A stretch of DNA of 64,000 bases. Origin: Hydrogenophaga palleronii NBRC 102513 (GTDB lineage: Bacteria; Pseudomonadota; Gammaproteobacteria; Burkholderiales; Burkholderiaceae_C). The position numbers and the translations under genes were made by a program. How positions within the stretch are numbered: the stretch's first letter is position 1; each line of letters starts with the position of its first letter. This document shows, one piece after another, positions 19,264 through 30,864 of this stretch. The stretch is from assembly GCF_001571225.1 (NCBI RefSeq), contig NZ_BCTJ01000001.1, forward strand, positions 310,001-374,000. Reading direction: 5' to 3'. The notes below the pieces were generated by a model that was not told the DNA's origin, made no database searches, and was given only the letters and a program-made list of their open reading frames with translations.

Positions 19264-20064
19264 ATGACCGCAGAACCCACCACCACCCGCCCCACCGGCC
19301 GCCCGCTGCTGGAGGTGCAGGACATCCACAAACGCTTCGGCAACAACGAGGTGCTCAAGGGCGTCTCGCTGCAGGCCAACGCCGGCGACGTGATCAGCCT
19401 GATCGGCAGCTCCGGCTCCGGCAAGAGCACGCTGCTGCGCTGCATCAACCTGCTGGAGAACCCGAACAGCGGGCGCATCGTGCTCGGCGGCGAAGAGCTG
19501 CAGCTCAAGCCCGACCGCCAAGGCGAGCTGCGCGCGGTGAACGCCGCCCAGTTGCAACGCCTGCGCACCAAGCTGGCCATGGTGTTCCAGCACTTCAACC
19601 TCTGGGCCCACATGACGGTGCTGCAGAACATCATCGAGGCGCCGGTGCACGTGCTCGGCATCCCGAAAGACCAGGCGGTAGAGACCGCGCGGCGTTACCT
19701 GGAACGTGTGGGCCTGCGCGGCGTGGAAGACCGCTACCCCTCGCACATGAGCGGCGGCCAACAACAGCGCGTGGCGATTGCGCGTGCGCTGGCGGTCGAG
19801 CCCGATGTGATGCTGTTCGACGAACCCACCAGCGCGCTCGACCCCGAACTGGTGGGCGAGGTGCTGCGCGTGATAAAGCTGCTGGCCGAAGAAGGCCGCA
19901 CCATGCTGGTGGTGACGCACGAGATGGGCTTTGCGCGCGAGGTGTCGTCGCACCTGATCTTCCTGCACCAGGGCTGCATCGAAGAACAAGGCGTGCCGGC
20001 CGAGGTGCTGGCGCGGCCCAAGAGCGAACGCCTGTCGCAGTTCCTCTCGGGCAATCTCAAGTAA
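19264..20064 (+). CDS. Amino-acid ABC transporter ATP-binding protein
   Basis: A 266-residue HisP/GlnQ-type ATPase. Walker A is GSSGSGKST (near 47), the Q-loop lies in [14 protein letters not shown], the signature is [15 protein letters not shown] (near 161) and Walker B is [14 protein letters not shown] (near 181). The H-loop is [10 protein letters not shown]-like (VVTHEMG). The start is ATG 22 bases after the deacylase stop; earlier in-frame codons overlap that gene. It completes the operon begun by the lipoprotein at 15.8 kb. Basic or modified amino acids are expected cargo. Confidence 0.92.
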   Translation: MTAEPTTTRPTGRPLLEVQDIHKRFGNNEVLKGVSLQANAGDVISLIGSSGSGKSTLLRCINLLENPNSGRIVLGGEELQLKPDRQGELRAVNAAQLQRLRTKLAMVFQHFNLWAHMTVLQNIIEAPVHVLGIPKDQAVETARRYLERVGLRGVEDRYPSHMSGGQQQRVAIARALAVEPDVMLFDEPTSALDPELVGEVLRVIKLLAEEGRTMLVVTHEMGFAREVSSHLIFLHQGCIEEQGVPAEVLARPKSERLSQFLSGNLK

Positions 20065-20074
20065 ATCAAGCAGT

Positions 20075-20100
20075 CGGCCCGCCACCGCAGTGGCCGGCCG
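20075..20100. terminator. Hairpin between convergent genes
   Basis: GGCCcGCCAC-CGCA-GTGGCcGGCC forms a stem of about ten pairs with one mismatch in the gap between the ABC ATPase and the acylase gene. There is no T-run, so its role as a terminator for either strand is only likely from position. Confidence 0.45.
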
Positions 20101-20109
20101 CGGCCCGAC

Positions 20110-22629
20110 TCAGGGGCGGGCGGGCGGGCGCAGCTCCAGCGTCGAACGCCACTGCGCGGGTTTCATGGTCAGCACGCGGTAACGCACATCCACCCAGGTC
20201 TTGCTCATGTCGCGGTAGCGGCTGGAGAACACGTTGCCGCTCTGCCCGGTCTGGTAGATGAAGCGCGAGTTGTCCAGGTTGGCCAGGTCGTAGACCGCGC
20301 GCAGGCTGGCCGCGTGGCGGTTGGCGTACGGTGCGTCGGCCTTGTCCAGGTGGTACTGGCCGACGTTGACGGTGAACGGGTCTCCGCCGGTGGCCGCACG
20401 CACCTCGAACAGGCTGGTCAGCGGCTTCACGCTGCTCAAGGGGCGGTGGATGGAGATTGCGGGGTGCGCGTCGCCCCAGCGCCAGGCGGCCAGGTCGTCC
20501 CCATGCACCGCCTGCAGTTGCGTGAGCGCGGTGGTGAACGCCGCGCTGCTGGCGCTGGCGCAGCCGGCCTCACCACACCAGGCCTTGTCGTCACGCGCCA
20601 GGATGTCTTCCACCGCGTTGCGGAACAGGCGCTTGCCGTACATGGACTCGAAGCGCTCCTTGCCGAGCCGGCCGCCCACCACCTGGCGCGTGAAGACATC
20701 GACCCAGGCGGTGTAGATCAAAGGCGCCACGGCGTCGGCGCGCATCGCGCCCTTGAAGTCGCGCAGCGTGGCCTGGGCGGCGGCGGCCAGCGGATGGTCC
20801 GACCGGGCCTGTTGCAAGAAAGGCAACAGCTTCAGGGTGGCGGCCGATTGTTGATCGGCGTGCATCAGCTGGAACGAGTCCATCGAGTGCTGTGGCGTGG
20901 CGTCCAGCATGGCTTCGATGCGTTCGTAACGGTAGGGCGCGGCCCAGTCCTGCGTGAGGAAGTGGGGGTAATCCGCCGCGTGGATGCGCTGGTTGGCGGT
21001 GGCGATCCAGCCGCGCGCGCCATCGTCCTGCGGGGTTTCCTCGTAGGGCAACCAGCCCTGCCAGTCGTAACGCGTGTCCCAGCCGGGGGCCGGTGCCACG
21101 CCGCGGATGTCGTTGTCGGCGGCGCGCACCGGCACGCGGCCGGCGGTCTTGAAGGCGATGCGCCCGCTGCGGTCGGCCATCAGCACGCTCTGCATCGGCG
21201 CATGGAAATCGCGGAACGCCTCGGTCAGCTCGGCCACCGATTGCGCGCGGTTCGAGTTCAACGAGGCCACCACGTTGCGGCTGTCGCTGTCGAGCGCGCT
21301 CCAGCGCAGCGAGAGCACGAAGCGGCGCGTGTCGAGCACCTCGCCGTGGCGCGCCTGCGCGTCGCTGAGCACGGGGCCGTGGCGCGTGCTGCGCACCATG
21401 TGGCTCACGTCGGGCTCGCCTTTCACGCGGATGGTCTCCATGCGCAGGCCGAAGTTGGCCCAGGCCGGTTCGCTGCCTTGCGACGGCACGCGGTACTGCG
21501 CCGGGTTGGCCGGGTTGATCTGCTCCAGGTACAGGTCCTGCACATCGGGGCCGGTGTTGGTGAAACCCCAGGCCACCTGATCGGTGCGGCCGAGCACCAC
21601 GAAGGGTGTGCCCGGCAGGGTGGCGCCGATCACGTCCATGCCCTTGACGCCATCGGCATCGGGCGCCTGCAGCCGCGCGAAGTACCAGATGGCGGGCGCG
21701 CTCAGGCCCAGGTGCGGGTCGTTGGCCAGCAGCGGCATGCCGGTGACGCTGCGCGCCCCGTTCACCACCCAGTTGTTGGAGCCCTTGCCTTCGATGTTGC
21801 CGAGCTCGTCGGCCCAGCGCTGCAGATCCGCGCCGATTTGCTGGCGCAGCGATGCCACCGGGTTGCCGGCCGCCTGCGGGTTGCTGGAGGTCGTGGTCGT
21901 GGTCTTGGTTTTGGCCCGGTAGATGCCGAGCTCAAGGTAAAGTTTGGCGAGGTCGGCGCTGGCCGCCGGTGTTTCGCCGGGGTACGGCGGGAACAGCTGC
22001 CACAGGGCCGGCGTGTCCAGCACCTCCAGCGCCGACAGCCGCGCGAATTCGTTGCCCCAGTTGCCGCCGAGGTCGAGCGCCATCATGAGCGACCAGGCCA
22101 CGCTGTCGGCTGCATCCCAGTAACGCCCTGCCCTGGCGTCTTCGCGCGGGTCGATGCGCAGCAGCAGGAACTCCGGTGTGAGGGCCTGTTCGGAATCGGC
22201 AAAAAACGCGTTCACGCCATCGGCATAGGCTTGCACCGCGTCACGCGCTTCGGCCGGCAGGCCTTCGAGCTGGCGGCGCGCGGCGTCGCGCAGGCCGAGC
22301 GTGCGCATGAGCTTGTCGGTTTCCAGCGTGGCCGGGCCCAGCACCTCGGACAAGGTGCCGCGCATCACGCGCCGGTTGAATTCAAGTTGCCAGCCGCGCT
22401 CCTGCGCGTGCACATAGCCCATGGCCATCCAGGCGTCGCGCGGTTTGCTGGCAAGGATGTGCGTGACATCGCTGACGTCGCGGTGCACCTTCACCGGTGC
22501 CGACAGCCCCGCCACGTTGAGGCTGCCGTCCATTTTCGGCAGGCTGCGGAAGGCGTAGAAGGCCGCCAGTGCCGCGGCCGTGACCACCAGCAACGACAGC
22601 AGAACAAAGAGTCTTTTGATCCAGCGCAC
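20110..22629 (-). CDS. Penicillin-acylase-family amidohydrolase
   Basis: An 839-residue N-terminal-nucleophile hydrolase of the penicillin G acylase/acyl-homoserine-lactone acylase family. A membrane anchor or uncleaved signal lies near 7-30 (LFVLLSLLVV...). The autocleavage site is GKGSNNWVVNG, whose Ser becomes the catalytic N terminus of the beta subunit. ANDPHLGLSAPAIWY, 17 residues later, is the family substrate motif. Targets could be quorum signals, cyclic lipopeptides or beta-lactams; sequence alone does not decide. I start at a GTG with GGAG 8 bases upstream. An ATG 12 codons earlier (22665) has no ribosome site. Confidence 0.85.
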   Translation of the reverse strand: MRWIKRLFVLLSLLVVTAAALAAFYAFRSLPKMDGSLNVAGLSAPVKVHRDVSDVTHILASKPRDAWMAMGYVHAQERGWQLEFNRRVMRGTLSEVLGPATLETDKLMRTLGLRDAARRQLEGLPAEARDAVQAYADGVNAFFADSEQALTPEFLLLRIDPREDARAGRYWDAADSVAWSLMMALDLGGNWGNEFARLSALEVLDTPALWQLFPPYPGETPAASADLAKLYLELGIYRAKTKTTTTTSSNPQAAGNPVASLRQQIGADLQRWADELGNIEGKGSNNWVVNGARSVTGMPLLANDPHLGLSAPAIWYFARLQAPDADGVKGMDVIGATLPGTPFVVLGRTDQVAWGFTNTGPDVQDLYLEQINPANPAQYRVPSQGSEPAWANFGLRMETIRVKGEPDVSHMVRSTRHGPVLSDAQARHGEVLDTRRFVLSLRWSALDSDSRNVVASLNSNRAQSVAELTEAFRDFHAPMQSVLMADRSGRIAFKTAGRVPVRAADNDIRGVAPAPGWDTRYDWQGWLPYEETPQDDGARGWIATANQRIHAADYPHFLTQDWAAPYRYERIEAMLDATPQHSMDSFQLMHADQQSAATLKLLPFLQQARSDHPLAAAAQATLRDFKGAMRADAVAPLIYTAWVDVFTRQVVGGRLGKERFESMYGKRLFRNAVEDILARDDKAWCGEAGCASASSAAFTTALTQLQAVHGDDLAAWRWGDAHPAISIHRPLSSVKPLTSLFEVRAATGGDPFTVNVGQYHLDKADAPYANRHAASLRAVYDLANLDNSRFIYQTGQSGNVFSSRYRDMSKTWVDVRYRVLTMKPAQWRSTLELRPPARP

Positions 22630-22700
22630 GAAGATGTCTCCGGTAAGTCTTGTTGTTGTCGTCATCGGTGGCCCGTTGCCGGCCACGGCCGCCTCGGCCC

Positions 22701-23645
22701 CTACTTCTGAATGCCGCCGGGTGCGATCAGCACCTGGCCATCGACCAGCCGGAAGCTGACCATGGGCGCGCTGAAATCGCTGAACGGCGCACCCATGGCG
22801 ATCTCGCCATCGCTGTGCAGCAGGCACTCCTGGCGGCGCAGCGCGATCACGTTGTCACCGCCGGAAAAACGCACCCAGGTGCCGTAGCTGCTGATGTCTT
22901 CCAGCACGTAGTTGCCCGAGCGGATGTCGATGCTGGCGTGCATGCGCGACACGCGCGGGTCGCTCACCACGAAATCGGCTTCGGGCACACGGCCGATCTT
23001 CATCGGCAGGTCGGTCAGGCTGAAGGGTTGTGTGTTGTCGAGCCAGGACAGCTCGAAGCCGCCGTACACCGACTCGCGCACCGGGCTCAGCGCGTGCAGG
23101 TCGGCCGGCAGCGTGAGGAACTCGGACAGCATCTCCGGCTGCCATTCGATGCGGAACACCTCGCAGGGTTCGACCCGCCCCTTGATGCGCATCGGCCCCA
23201 GGCTGCGGCTGCGCACGCTGTGGCGCGGGCCGAGTTTGCGGATCACCGTGTCGGTGGCCATGATCTGCTCGGAGCCGGCGAGATCACTCAGGCGCGAGGC
23301 GACGTTGACCGCATCGCCGAAACAGTCCCCGTCGACCACCACGACCTGACCACGCGCCATGCCAATCTGCATCATGAGTTTGAGGCGGTCGGGCCACTGC
23401 ATGACCCGTTTGGCGTGCTCCTGCTGGATCAGCACCATCGCGTCCACCGCGTTGCGGTTGTTGGCGAAGGACATCAACACGCCGTCGCCCAGCATCTTGA
23501 CGACGGTGCCGCCATTCTCTGCGCCCATGGAGCCGATCCACTGGGTCAGCTTGGTCACCGCCTTGGTGGCACGGTCGTTACCCAGTGTTTCGAACACCGA
23601 GACGCTACCGGTCAAATCCACAAAAGCAATAGTCAGTTCGGCCAT
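22701..23645 (-). CDS. Class III adenylate cyclase with C-terminal FHA domain
   Basis: A 314-residue cytoplasmic protein joining a class III nucleotide cyclase domain (about 3-180) to a forkhead-associated phosphothreonine-binding domain (about 215-300). The metal-binding aspartates are in FVDLTGS (residue 9) and KMLGDG (near 53). Substrate and transition-state residues lie in FGDAVNVASRL (Asp, Asn and Arg near 110-120), so it looks catalytically competent. The FHA motifs are IGRVPEADFVV, SRMHASI and SSYGTWV. It should make cAMP (or cGMP) under control of a Ser/Thr-phosphorylated partner. No kinase or phosphatase gene is nearby. It begins on the far side of a 356-base AT-rich gap. Confidence 0.87.
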   Translation of the reverse strand: MAELTIAFVDLTGSVSVFETLGNDRATKAVTKLTQWIGSMGAENGGTVVKMLGDGVLMSFANNRNAVDAMVLIQQEHAKRVMQWPDRLKLMMQIGMARGQVVVVDGDCFGDAVNVASRLSDLAGSEQIMATDTVIRKLGPRHSVRSRSLGPMRIKGRVEPCEVFRIEWQPEMLSEFLTLPADLHALSPVRESVYGGFELSWLDNTQPFSLTDLPMKIGRVPEADFVVSDPRVSRMHASIDIRSGNYVLEDISSYGTWVRFSGGDNVIALRRQECLLHSDGEIAMGAPFSDFSAPMVSFRLVDGQVLIAPGGIQK

Positions 23646-24001
23646 AGGAGAGAGTAAATATCCGCTGGATTACAACACACGGTCTTACAAATAACGGAGC
23701 ACGCGCCCCGCCCGGGTTGCCGCGTGCGACAAGGGCCAGACAGGCAACTCAAAGCGGCTCAAAAACCCTTGAAAAACGTCGAGAGGCCGGCTGCGCCGCA
23801 CCCGGGCGACACCATGAGATTGGACAGCGATCAGGCAATGAATGAATAGGCATTACAAGTCGAAGAAATCAGCTCAAAAATCGTCAGTAAACATATGATT
23901 TCTTTGTTGTTTTTTGACTGACTGGTAGATTTGACATTCACATTTCACAACATGCGACGTATTCTGTAGCCAATTAATACAACGTCGTTGAGGCCACTTC
24001 C
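23646..24001. other. AT-rich intergenic region between divergent genes
   Basis: 356 bases without a supported gene. From about 23820 to 23990 the base composition turns clearly AT-rich (TTTGTTGTTTTTTGAC, CATATGATTTC), unlike the rest of the window. It separates the cyclase-FHA gene from the small gene at 24002, so promoters for both are expected here. TTGACA (23930-23935) and TAATAC (23975-23980) are candidate elements, but their spacing is not canonical. Confidence 0.5.
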
Positions 24002-24334
24002 ATGCGTTGGTTCAAACCTGGTTTACGCAACAGCATTTCTGCACTACTCAGTCCCGAGACGCGCAAAGACTCGCCGGCCGCCCTGGCGCCGGTACGCGAA
24101 GCCATGTTGGAAGCCCTGGGAGAGGACGGCGCCAAGGCCAATCCCCAGCTCACGCGCAAGCTCAAGTACATGCACGACGCCCACGCACTCTGGTTTGCGC
24201 GCGCCGAAATGGTGGCGGTGCTGAGCCAGTTGCACGGCGAAGCCTTTGCGGTCAACCGTGTGCAGGCGCTCTCGCCGGTGTTCCACGGCCTGGTGCCCAA
24301 GAGTCTGGTGGACGCAGGCCGCGCACGCCGCTGA
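24002..24334 (+). CDS. Conserved hypothetical small protein
   Basis: A 110-residue soluble, basic, Ala/Leu-rich protein without a signal peptide or membrane segment. It contains a predicted helical stretch RKLKYMHDAHALWFARAEMV near 52-71. I do not recognise a family. Codon use matches the neighbours, it is preceded by the AT-rich promoter region, and the reading frame is open from a clear ATG. It is therefore probably a real gene rather than a chance frame. It ends 41 bases before the convergent LD-carboxypeptidase gene. Confidence 0.65.
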   Translation: MRWFKPGLRNSISALLSPETRKDSPAALAPVREAMLEALGEDGAKANPQLTRKLKYMHDAHALWFARAEMVAVLSQLHGEAFAVNRVQALSPVFHGLVPKSLVDAGRARR

Positions 24335-24375
24335 CCGCCGGCGGCGCCAGCCATCCTCGGCGCTACCTCGGGGCC

Positions 24376-25356
24376 TCAGCCCCAGTAGATCAGGGCGTCA
24401 CGCCCTTCCACCATCAGATCCACCTTGCGCCCCACGGGCAGCAACACCTTGGTCGCCACGTGGCCGAACGGCAGGCCGGTGAACACCGGCGTCTTGCTCT
24501 GCGTGCGCAACCAGTCCACCACGCTTTGCAGCTTGAAGCCGCGGTCGTAACCGGGCACCAGCTTGAAGTTGTTGAACGAGCCCAGCAACACTGCCTTCTG
24601 CTGGCCGATGATGCCGGCGTTGATCAGTTGCGCGAGCTGGCGCTCGATGCGGTACGGGTGCTCGTTGGTGTCTTCCAGGAACAGGATGCCGCCCTTGACG
24701 GTGGGCAGGTAGGGCGTGCCCACCAGGGAGCAGATCACGTTCAGGTTGCCGCCCCACAGCGTGGCATCTTTCAGCTTGAACACCGGCTCCTGGTCTGCCG
24801 ACTTGCGCTTCATGCTCGCGAGGTCCGACACTGGCAGACGCCAGCCCGTGCCTTCGCCGTGGCCAACCAGCAGGTCGTCGAAGCAGGCTTCCATGATCTC
24901 GTCGGGCGCCTCGGCACCGAAGTCGGCGCCGAGTGCGGGGCCGGCCCAGGTGCTGGCGCCGGTCTTGGCCATCAGCGCCATCTGCAGCGCAGTGAAGTCG
25001 CTCAGGCCGACGAAGCGCGTGCCGCGTTCGATCGCCTTGGCCAGCGGCTTGAACGGCAGTTGCCCCAGGATGCGCGTGAGGCCGTAACCACCGCGTGAGA
25101 TCAGCGCCACGTCGGCACCACTGGCGGCGGCACGGCCGATGGCGGCCACGCGTGTGGCGTCGTCGCCAGCAAAACGCTGGTGGCTGCTCAGCGCGCTCTC
25201 GTCGATCTCCACCTCATGGCCCAGCGCCTTGAGCCGCGCCACGCCGCGTTTGAACGCAGCCTTGTCGCGCACCGCACTCGAGGGCGAATAGATGTAGATA
25301 TGGCTGTGGTCGTGGTTGTGGCTGCAGCCGTGGCTGCAGTGGTGAGCGTTGCTCAT
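24376..25356 (-). CDS. ldcA: LD-carboxypeptidase with His-rich N terminus
   Basis: A 326-residue family S66 LD-carboxypeptidase that removes the terminal D-Ala from cytoplasmic tetrapeptides during murein recycling. The nucleophile Ser is in FVGLSDFTALQ (near 116), the Glu in ILFLEDTNE (near 225) and the His in GLPFGHVATK (near 300), so the Ser-Glu-His triad is complete. The first 20 residues are unusual: seven His, two Cys and one Asp (HHCSHGCSHNHDHSH), a probable metal-binding tail not needed for catalysis. It starts 30 bases from nothing recognisable and is followed by the convergent small gene. Upstream lies the TadA fusion on the same strand. Confidence 0.87.
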   Translation of the reverse strand: MSNAHHCSHGCSHNHDHSHIYIYSPSSAVRDKAAFKRGVARLKALGHEVEIDESALSSHQRFAGDDATRVAAIGRAAASGADVALISRGGYGLTRILGQLPFKPLAKAIERGTRFVGLSDFTALQMALMAKTGASTWAGPALGADFGAEAPDEIMEACFDDLLVGHGEGTGWRLPVSDLASMKRKSADQEPVFKLKDATLWGGNLNVICSLVGTPYLPTVKGGILFLEDTNEHPYRIERQLAQLINAGIIGQQKAVLLGSFNNFKLVPGYDRGFKLQSVVDWLRTQSKTPVFTGLPFGHVATKVLLPVGRKVDLMVEGRDALIYWG

Positions 25357-25386
25357 GGTGGTGTGCTTGCAGGCAAAAGGGGTTGA

Positions 25387-27985
<2,599 letters not shown>

Positions 27986-28109
27986 CGCCCGACCCGCGCG
28001 CGGGGGCACTGCCAGCCCACGCCGGACCGCCGGCCGCGATGGGTTACCTTCGCAGGTCGACCCCCACCCGCAAGCCCTTCTCCCGATTGCATCCGACGAC
28101 AACACCCCG

Positions 28110-29270
28110 ATGAGCCAGGACAACCGCCAGTGGGAACTGGACGCCATGCGCGGCCTGATGCTCGTGCTGATGACGCTGACCCACCTGCCGACGCGACTCG
28201 CCAGCCCGTTCGGCCAGCCGCTGGGCTATGTGTCTGCGGCCGAAGGCTTCGTGCTGCTCTCGGCCTACATGGCCGGCCGGGTGTACGCCGGCAAGGCGCG
28301 CACGCAGGGTGCGGAGGCGATGAAGACCGCGTTCTTCAACCGCGCCCTCAAGCTCTACGCCTGCCAGCTGGCGCTGCTGCTGTTTGCCTTCACCGCCATC
28401 GCCGGCCTCGGCCTGGCGCTGCGCGAAGGCGCGGTGACCGACCTGTTGTCCTTTTTCCTCGAACGGCCCGTCGTCGCCATGGCCAGCGCCGGCCTGTTGC
28501 TGTACAGCCCGGCCTTGCTCGACATCCTGCCGATCTACATCATCTTCATGCTGGTGAGCCCGCTGATCCTGCTGCACGTGGAGGCTCACGGCTGGGCCGG
28601 CGTGATGGGCCTGAGCCTGCTGCTGTGGTTCGGCGCCCAGTTCGGCCTGGGCCCGGCGCTGTACCAGTTCGCCAATGGCTGGTTTGACATGCCGCTGCGT
28701 TACCAGGACATGGGCGCGTTCGAAATCCTGGCCTGGCAGTTCCTCTGGGTCATGGGCCTGTGGATGGGCGAGCAGCACAGCGCGCCGGGCCACCAGCCCA
28801 CCCGCTTCCCGCGCTGGTTGCTGCGTGTGGCGTTGCTGTTTGCGCTCGCCGCCCTCTTCTGGCGCCACGCGGTCGGCCAGTCGCCGATGCCGGCAGGCTC
28901 GGCGATCAACCTGATGTTCGACAAGTGGCATCTCGGCCCCTTGCGCCTGATCAACCTGCTGGCCCTGCTCGCGCTGGTAATGTATTTCGCGCCCTGGCTC
29001 AAGGCCCATCTGCCGCGCTGGCGGCCGCTGGAAACCCTGGGCAAAGCCGCCCTGCCGGTGTTCTGCGCCCACCTGGTGGTGGCCTTGCTGGCGCTGGCGA
29101 TGTTCGGCGCCACGAACCCGGACCGGCCCTGGTCGGTGGACCTGCTGATCCTGTTCGTGGCTTTCTACGCGCTGTGGGCCGTGGCCCGGGTGTCGGTGGC
29201 GCACGACCGGCGCGTGGCCCAGCGGCGGCGGCAGGCGCGGCCGGCAGCGCCGACGCGCCTCAGCCCTTGA
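28110..29270 (+). CDS. OpgC-like membrane acyltransferase (copy 2)
   Basis: A 386-residue paralogue of the gene 124 bases upstream, with the same topology and order of motifs: [52 protein letters not shown] and FDKWHLGPLRLINL. The C terminus is a basic, Arg-rich cytoplasmic tail. The pair is a tandem duplication that has diverged well beyond recent copying. Its last 11 bases overlap the convergent SGNH hydrolase gene. A transferred acyl group is inferred from the family only. Confidence 0.82.
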   Translation: MSQDNRQWELDAMRGLMLVLMTLTHLPTRLASPFGQPLGYVSAAEGFVLLSAYMAGRVYAGKARTQGAEAMKTAFFNRALKLYACQLALLLFAFTAIAGLGLALREGAVTDLLSFFLERPVVAMASAGLLLYSPALLDILPIYIIFMLVSPLILLHVEAHGWAGVMGLSLLLWFGAQFGLGPALYQFANGWFDMPLRYQDMGAFEILAWQFLWVMGLWMGEQHSAPGHQPTRFPRWLLRVALLFALAALFWRHAVGQSPMPAGSAINLMFDKWHLGPLRLINLLALLALVMYFAPWLKAHLPRWRPLETLGKAALPVFCAHLVVALLALAMFGATNPDRPWSVDLLILFVAFYALWAVARVSVAHDRRVAQRRRQARPAAPTRLSP

Positions 29271-30048
29271 TGTGCTGGGCGATGATGCGCTGCCAGATGG
29301 CGTAACCGTCGGCGTTGAGGTGCAGGCGATCACCCAGGAACAGTTCCGGACGCGGCTGCCCCTGCGCATCGAGCATGGCGGAGAAGATGTCGATGAAGTC
29401 GAGCTGCGGCTCGGTGGTGCTGTAGGCCTGGATCAGCGCGTTGGTCTCCTTCACCGCCGCCATCATGCCGGCGCGTGAGGGGCTGGGCTTGATGGAGACG
29501 AAGGCGATGCGCGCCTCGGGCAAGGCCGCCTTCACCGCCTGCACGAAGGCGGCGAAGCGCTCGGCCACCTGCTGTGGCGTGGCGCCTTCGGACAGGTCGT
29601 TCTCACCCGCGTACACCACCACCTGGCGTGGTTGGTAGGGCAGCACCAGCCGGTCGACCAGCTTCACGCAGTCCAGCAGCTGCGAGCCACCGAAACCGCG
29701 CTTGATCACCACCGGCTGTCCGGAGAAGCTGGTTTCCAGGTCGTTCCAGAGCCGGATCGACGAACTGCCCACGAACACCACGCCACCGGCCTGCGGGGCT
29801 TGGCGCTGGTCGGCGGCGGCAAATGCCTCGAAGCTGGCGCTCCAGCGGGGGTCGATCGCGGCCAGCTGCACCGGCGCCGCAGCGGGCGCCACCGCCGCAA
29901 CGGGGCTGGGCGCTGCGGCTACGATGGCGGCCGTGCTGCCGTCGGCCGACGCCGCGGCATGCAGCCCCAGGCCCAGCAGAACGGCCAGCGCCAGCTGGCG
30001 GGAGCGTGCGTGAGGCGATCGGAAAGAGGTGTATGGCACGGTGTTCAT
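29260..30048 (-). CDS. Exported SGNH/GDSL hydrolase
   Basis: A 262-residue esterase/acyl-hydrolase with an N-terminal signal peptide (about 17-36, ending LHAAASA) and an Ala/Pro-rich linker to about residue 65. Catalytic blocks are VFVGSSSIRLW (Ser near 96), RGFGG (Gly), AGENDLSEG (Asn near 150) and GDRLHLNADGY (Asp/His near 242). It is probably periplasmic. It converges on, and overlaps by 11 bases, the second OpgC-like acyltransferase, so an esterase role on the same modified glycan is an attractive inference. The ATG is immediately preceded by a C9 tract and has no visible ribosome site. Confidence 0.83.
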   Translation of the reverse strand: MNTVPYTSFRSPHARSRQLALAVLLGLGLHAAASADGSTAAIVAAAPSPVAAVAPAAAPVQLAAIDPRWSASFEAFAAADQRQAPQAGGVVFVGSSSIRLWNDLETSFSGQPVVIKRGFGGSQLLDCVKLVDRLVLPYQPRQVVVYAGENDLSEGATPQQVAERFAAFVQAVKAALPEARIAFVSIKPSPSRAGMMAAVKETNALIQAYSTTEPQLDFIDIFSAMLDAQGQPRPELFLGDRLHLNADGYAIWQRIIAQHIKG

Positions 30049-30166
30049 CGGGGGGGGGAAGAGGTCTGTGGACCCGCGCCCGGCGCGGGAAGTTCACAGC
30101 CGCCAAGTGTAAATATCCGTTTCCGGCGCGTCCACGCGCATGGAGCCGATCCGTTGTATGCGGGCC

Positions 30167-30799
30167 TCAGGCGGGGCCGCCGCCCGTCAGCCCGAGGCGG
30201 CGCATCCAGCCGGCCAGGGCTTGTTCGTCGGCATTGCCGGCGTCGTAGTGCGACAGCATGCTGGCGTGTGATTCCGGGCGGTGCTGGTTGAGCTTGACCT
30301 TGCACTGCAGCGCGGTCACGCGCAGCTCGAAGGCGGTGATGCCCTGCATCAGCCGGTGCTGGAACTCCATGTCCAGCGCGCGCCATTGCTCGGCATAGGC
30401 CGGGTCGTGGTCGTGAATGAGGTGCTTGAGCAGGCGGTCCTTGTCGTCGAAGCTGTCGACAAAGCGCGCCTCCACGGTGGCCTGCACCGCCAGGTAGTTC
30501 CAGGTCGGCACGCGCGCCAGGTCGGGGTAGACGCGTGGCGTCATGTAGGCGTGCGGCCCGAGAAAACTCACCACCGCCTTCGGCCGCGCGCGCAGGTAGC
30601 GCCCGTGCGGGTTGGGCCGCGCGCAATGGCCGAGCAGGGTCAGCGTGCCGTCGCCTTCCTCCAGCAGGTGCAGCGGCAGCTGCGTCACGAAGGGCAGGCC
30701 TTCGTCGTCGGTGGAGATCAGGCTGGCGAACGGGTGGGCGCGCATCAACTCAAGCGCGATGGCAGGGTCTTTGGCCGTGAACTGGGGAGGCAGGTACAT
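30167..30799 (-). CDS. PaiB-family FMN-binding protein
   Basis: A 210-residue FMN-binding split-barrel protein of the PaiB/negative transcriptional regulator family, with the hallmark N terminus MYLPPQF, then LISTDDEGLPFVTQLPL near 30 and VVSFLGPHAYMTPRVY near 82. VPTWNYLAVQATVEARF near 105 and KVKLNQHRPESH near 175 are also typical. Family members are described as regulators of protease and sporulation genes in Bacillus, but their role in proteobacteria is unclear. Starts 4 and 3 codons upstream (30811, 30808) are possible; MYLPP is the conserved start. Confidence 0.85.
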   Translation of the reverse strand: MYLPPQFTAKDPAIALELMRAHPFASLISTDDEGLPFVTQLPLHLLEEGDGTLTLLGHCARPNPHGRYLRARPKAVVSFLGPHAYMTPRVYPDLARVPTWNYLAVQATVEARFVDSFDDKDRLLKHLIHDHDPAYAEQWRALDMEFQHRLMQGITAFELRVTALQCKVKLNQHRPESHASMLSHYDAGNADEQALAGWMRRLGLTGGGPA

Positions 30800-30864
30800 G
30801 CACCGCATCATGCCGATGGCGCAAGGCCCGCGCCAGCCCGGGGATACGCGCAGGTTGCGCTGAT

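Noticed and set aside
23646-24001. Possible prophage or genomic-island boundary at the AT-rich patch
   Set aside because: No integrase, tRNA, direct repeats or foreign-type genes on either side.
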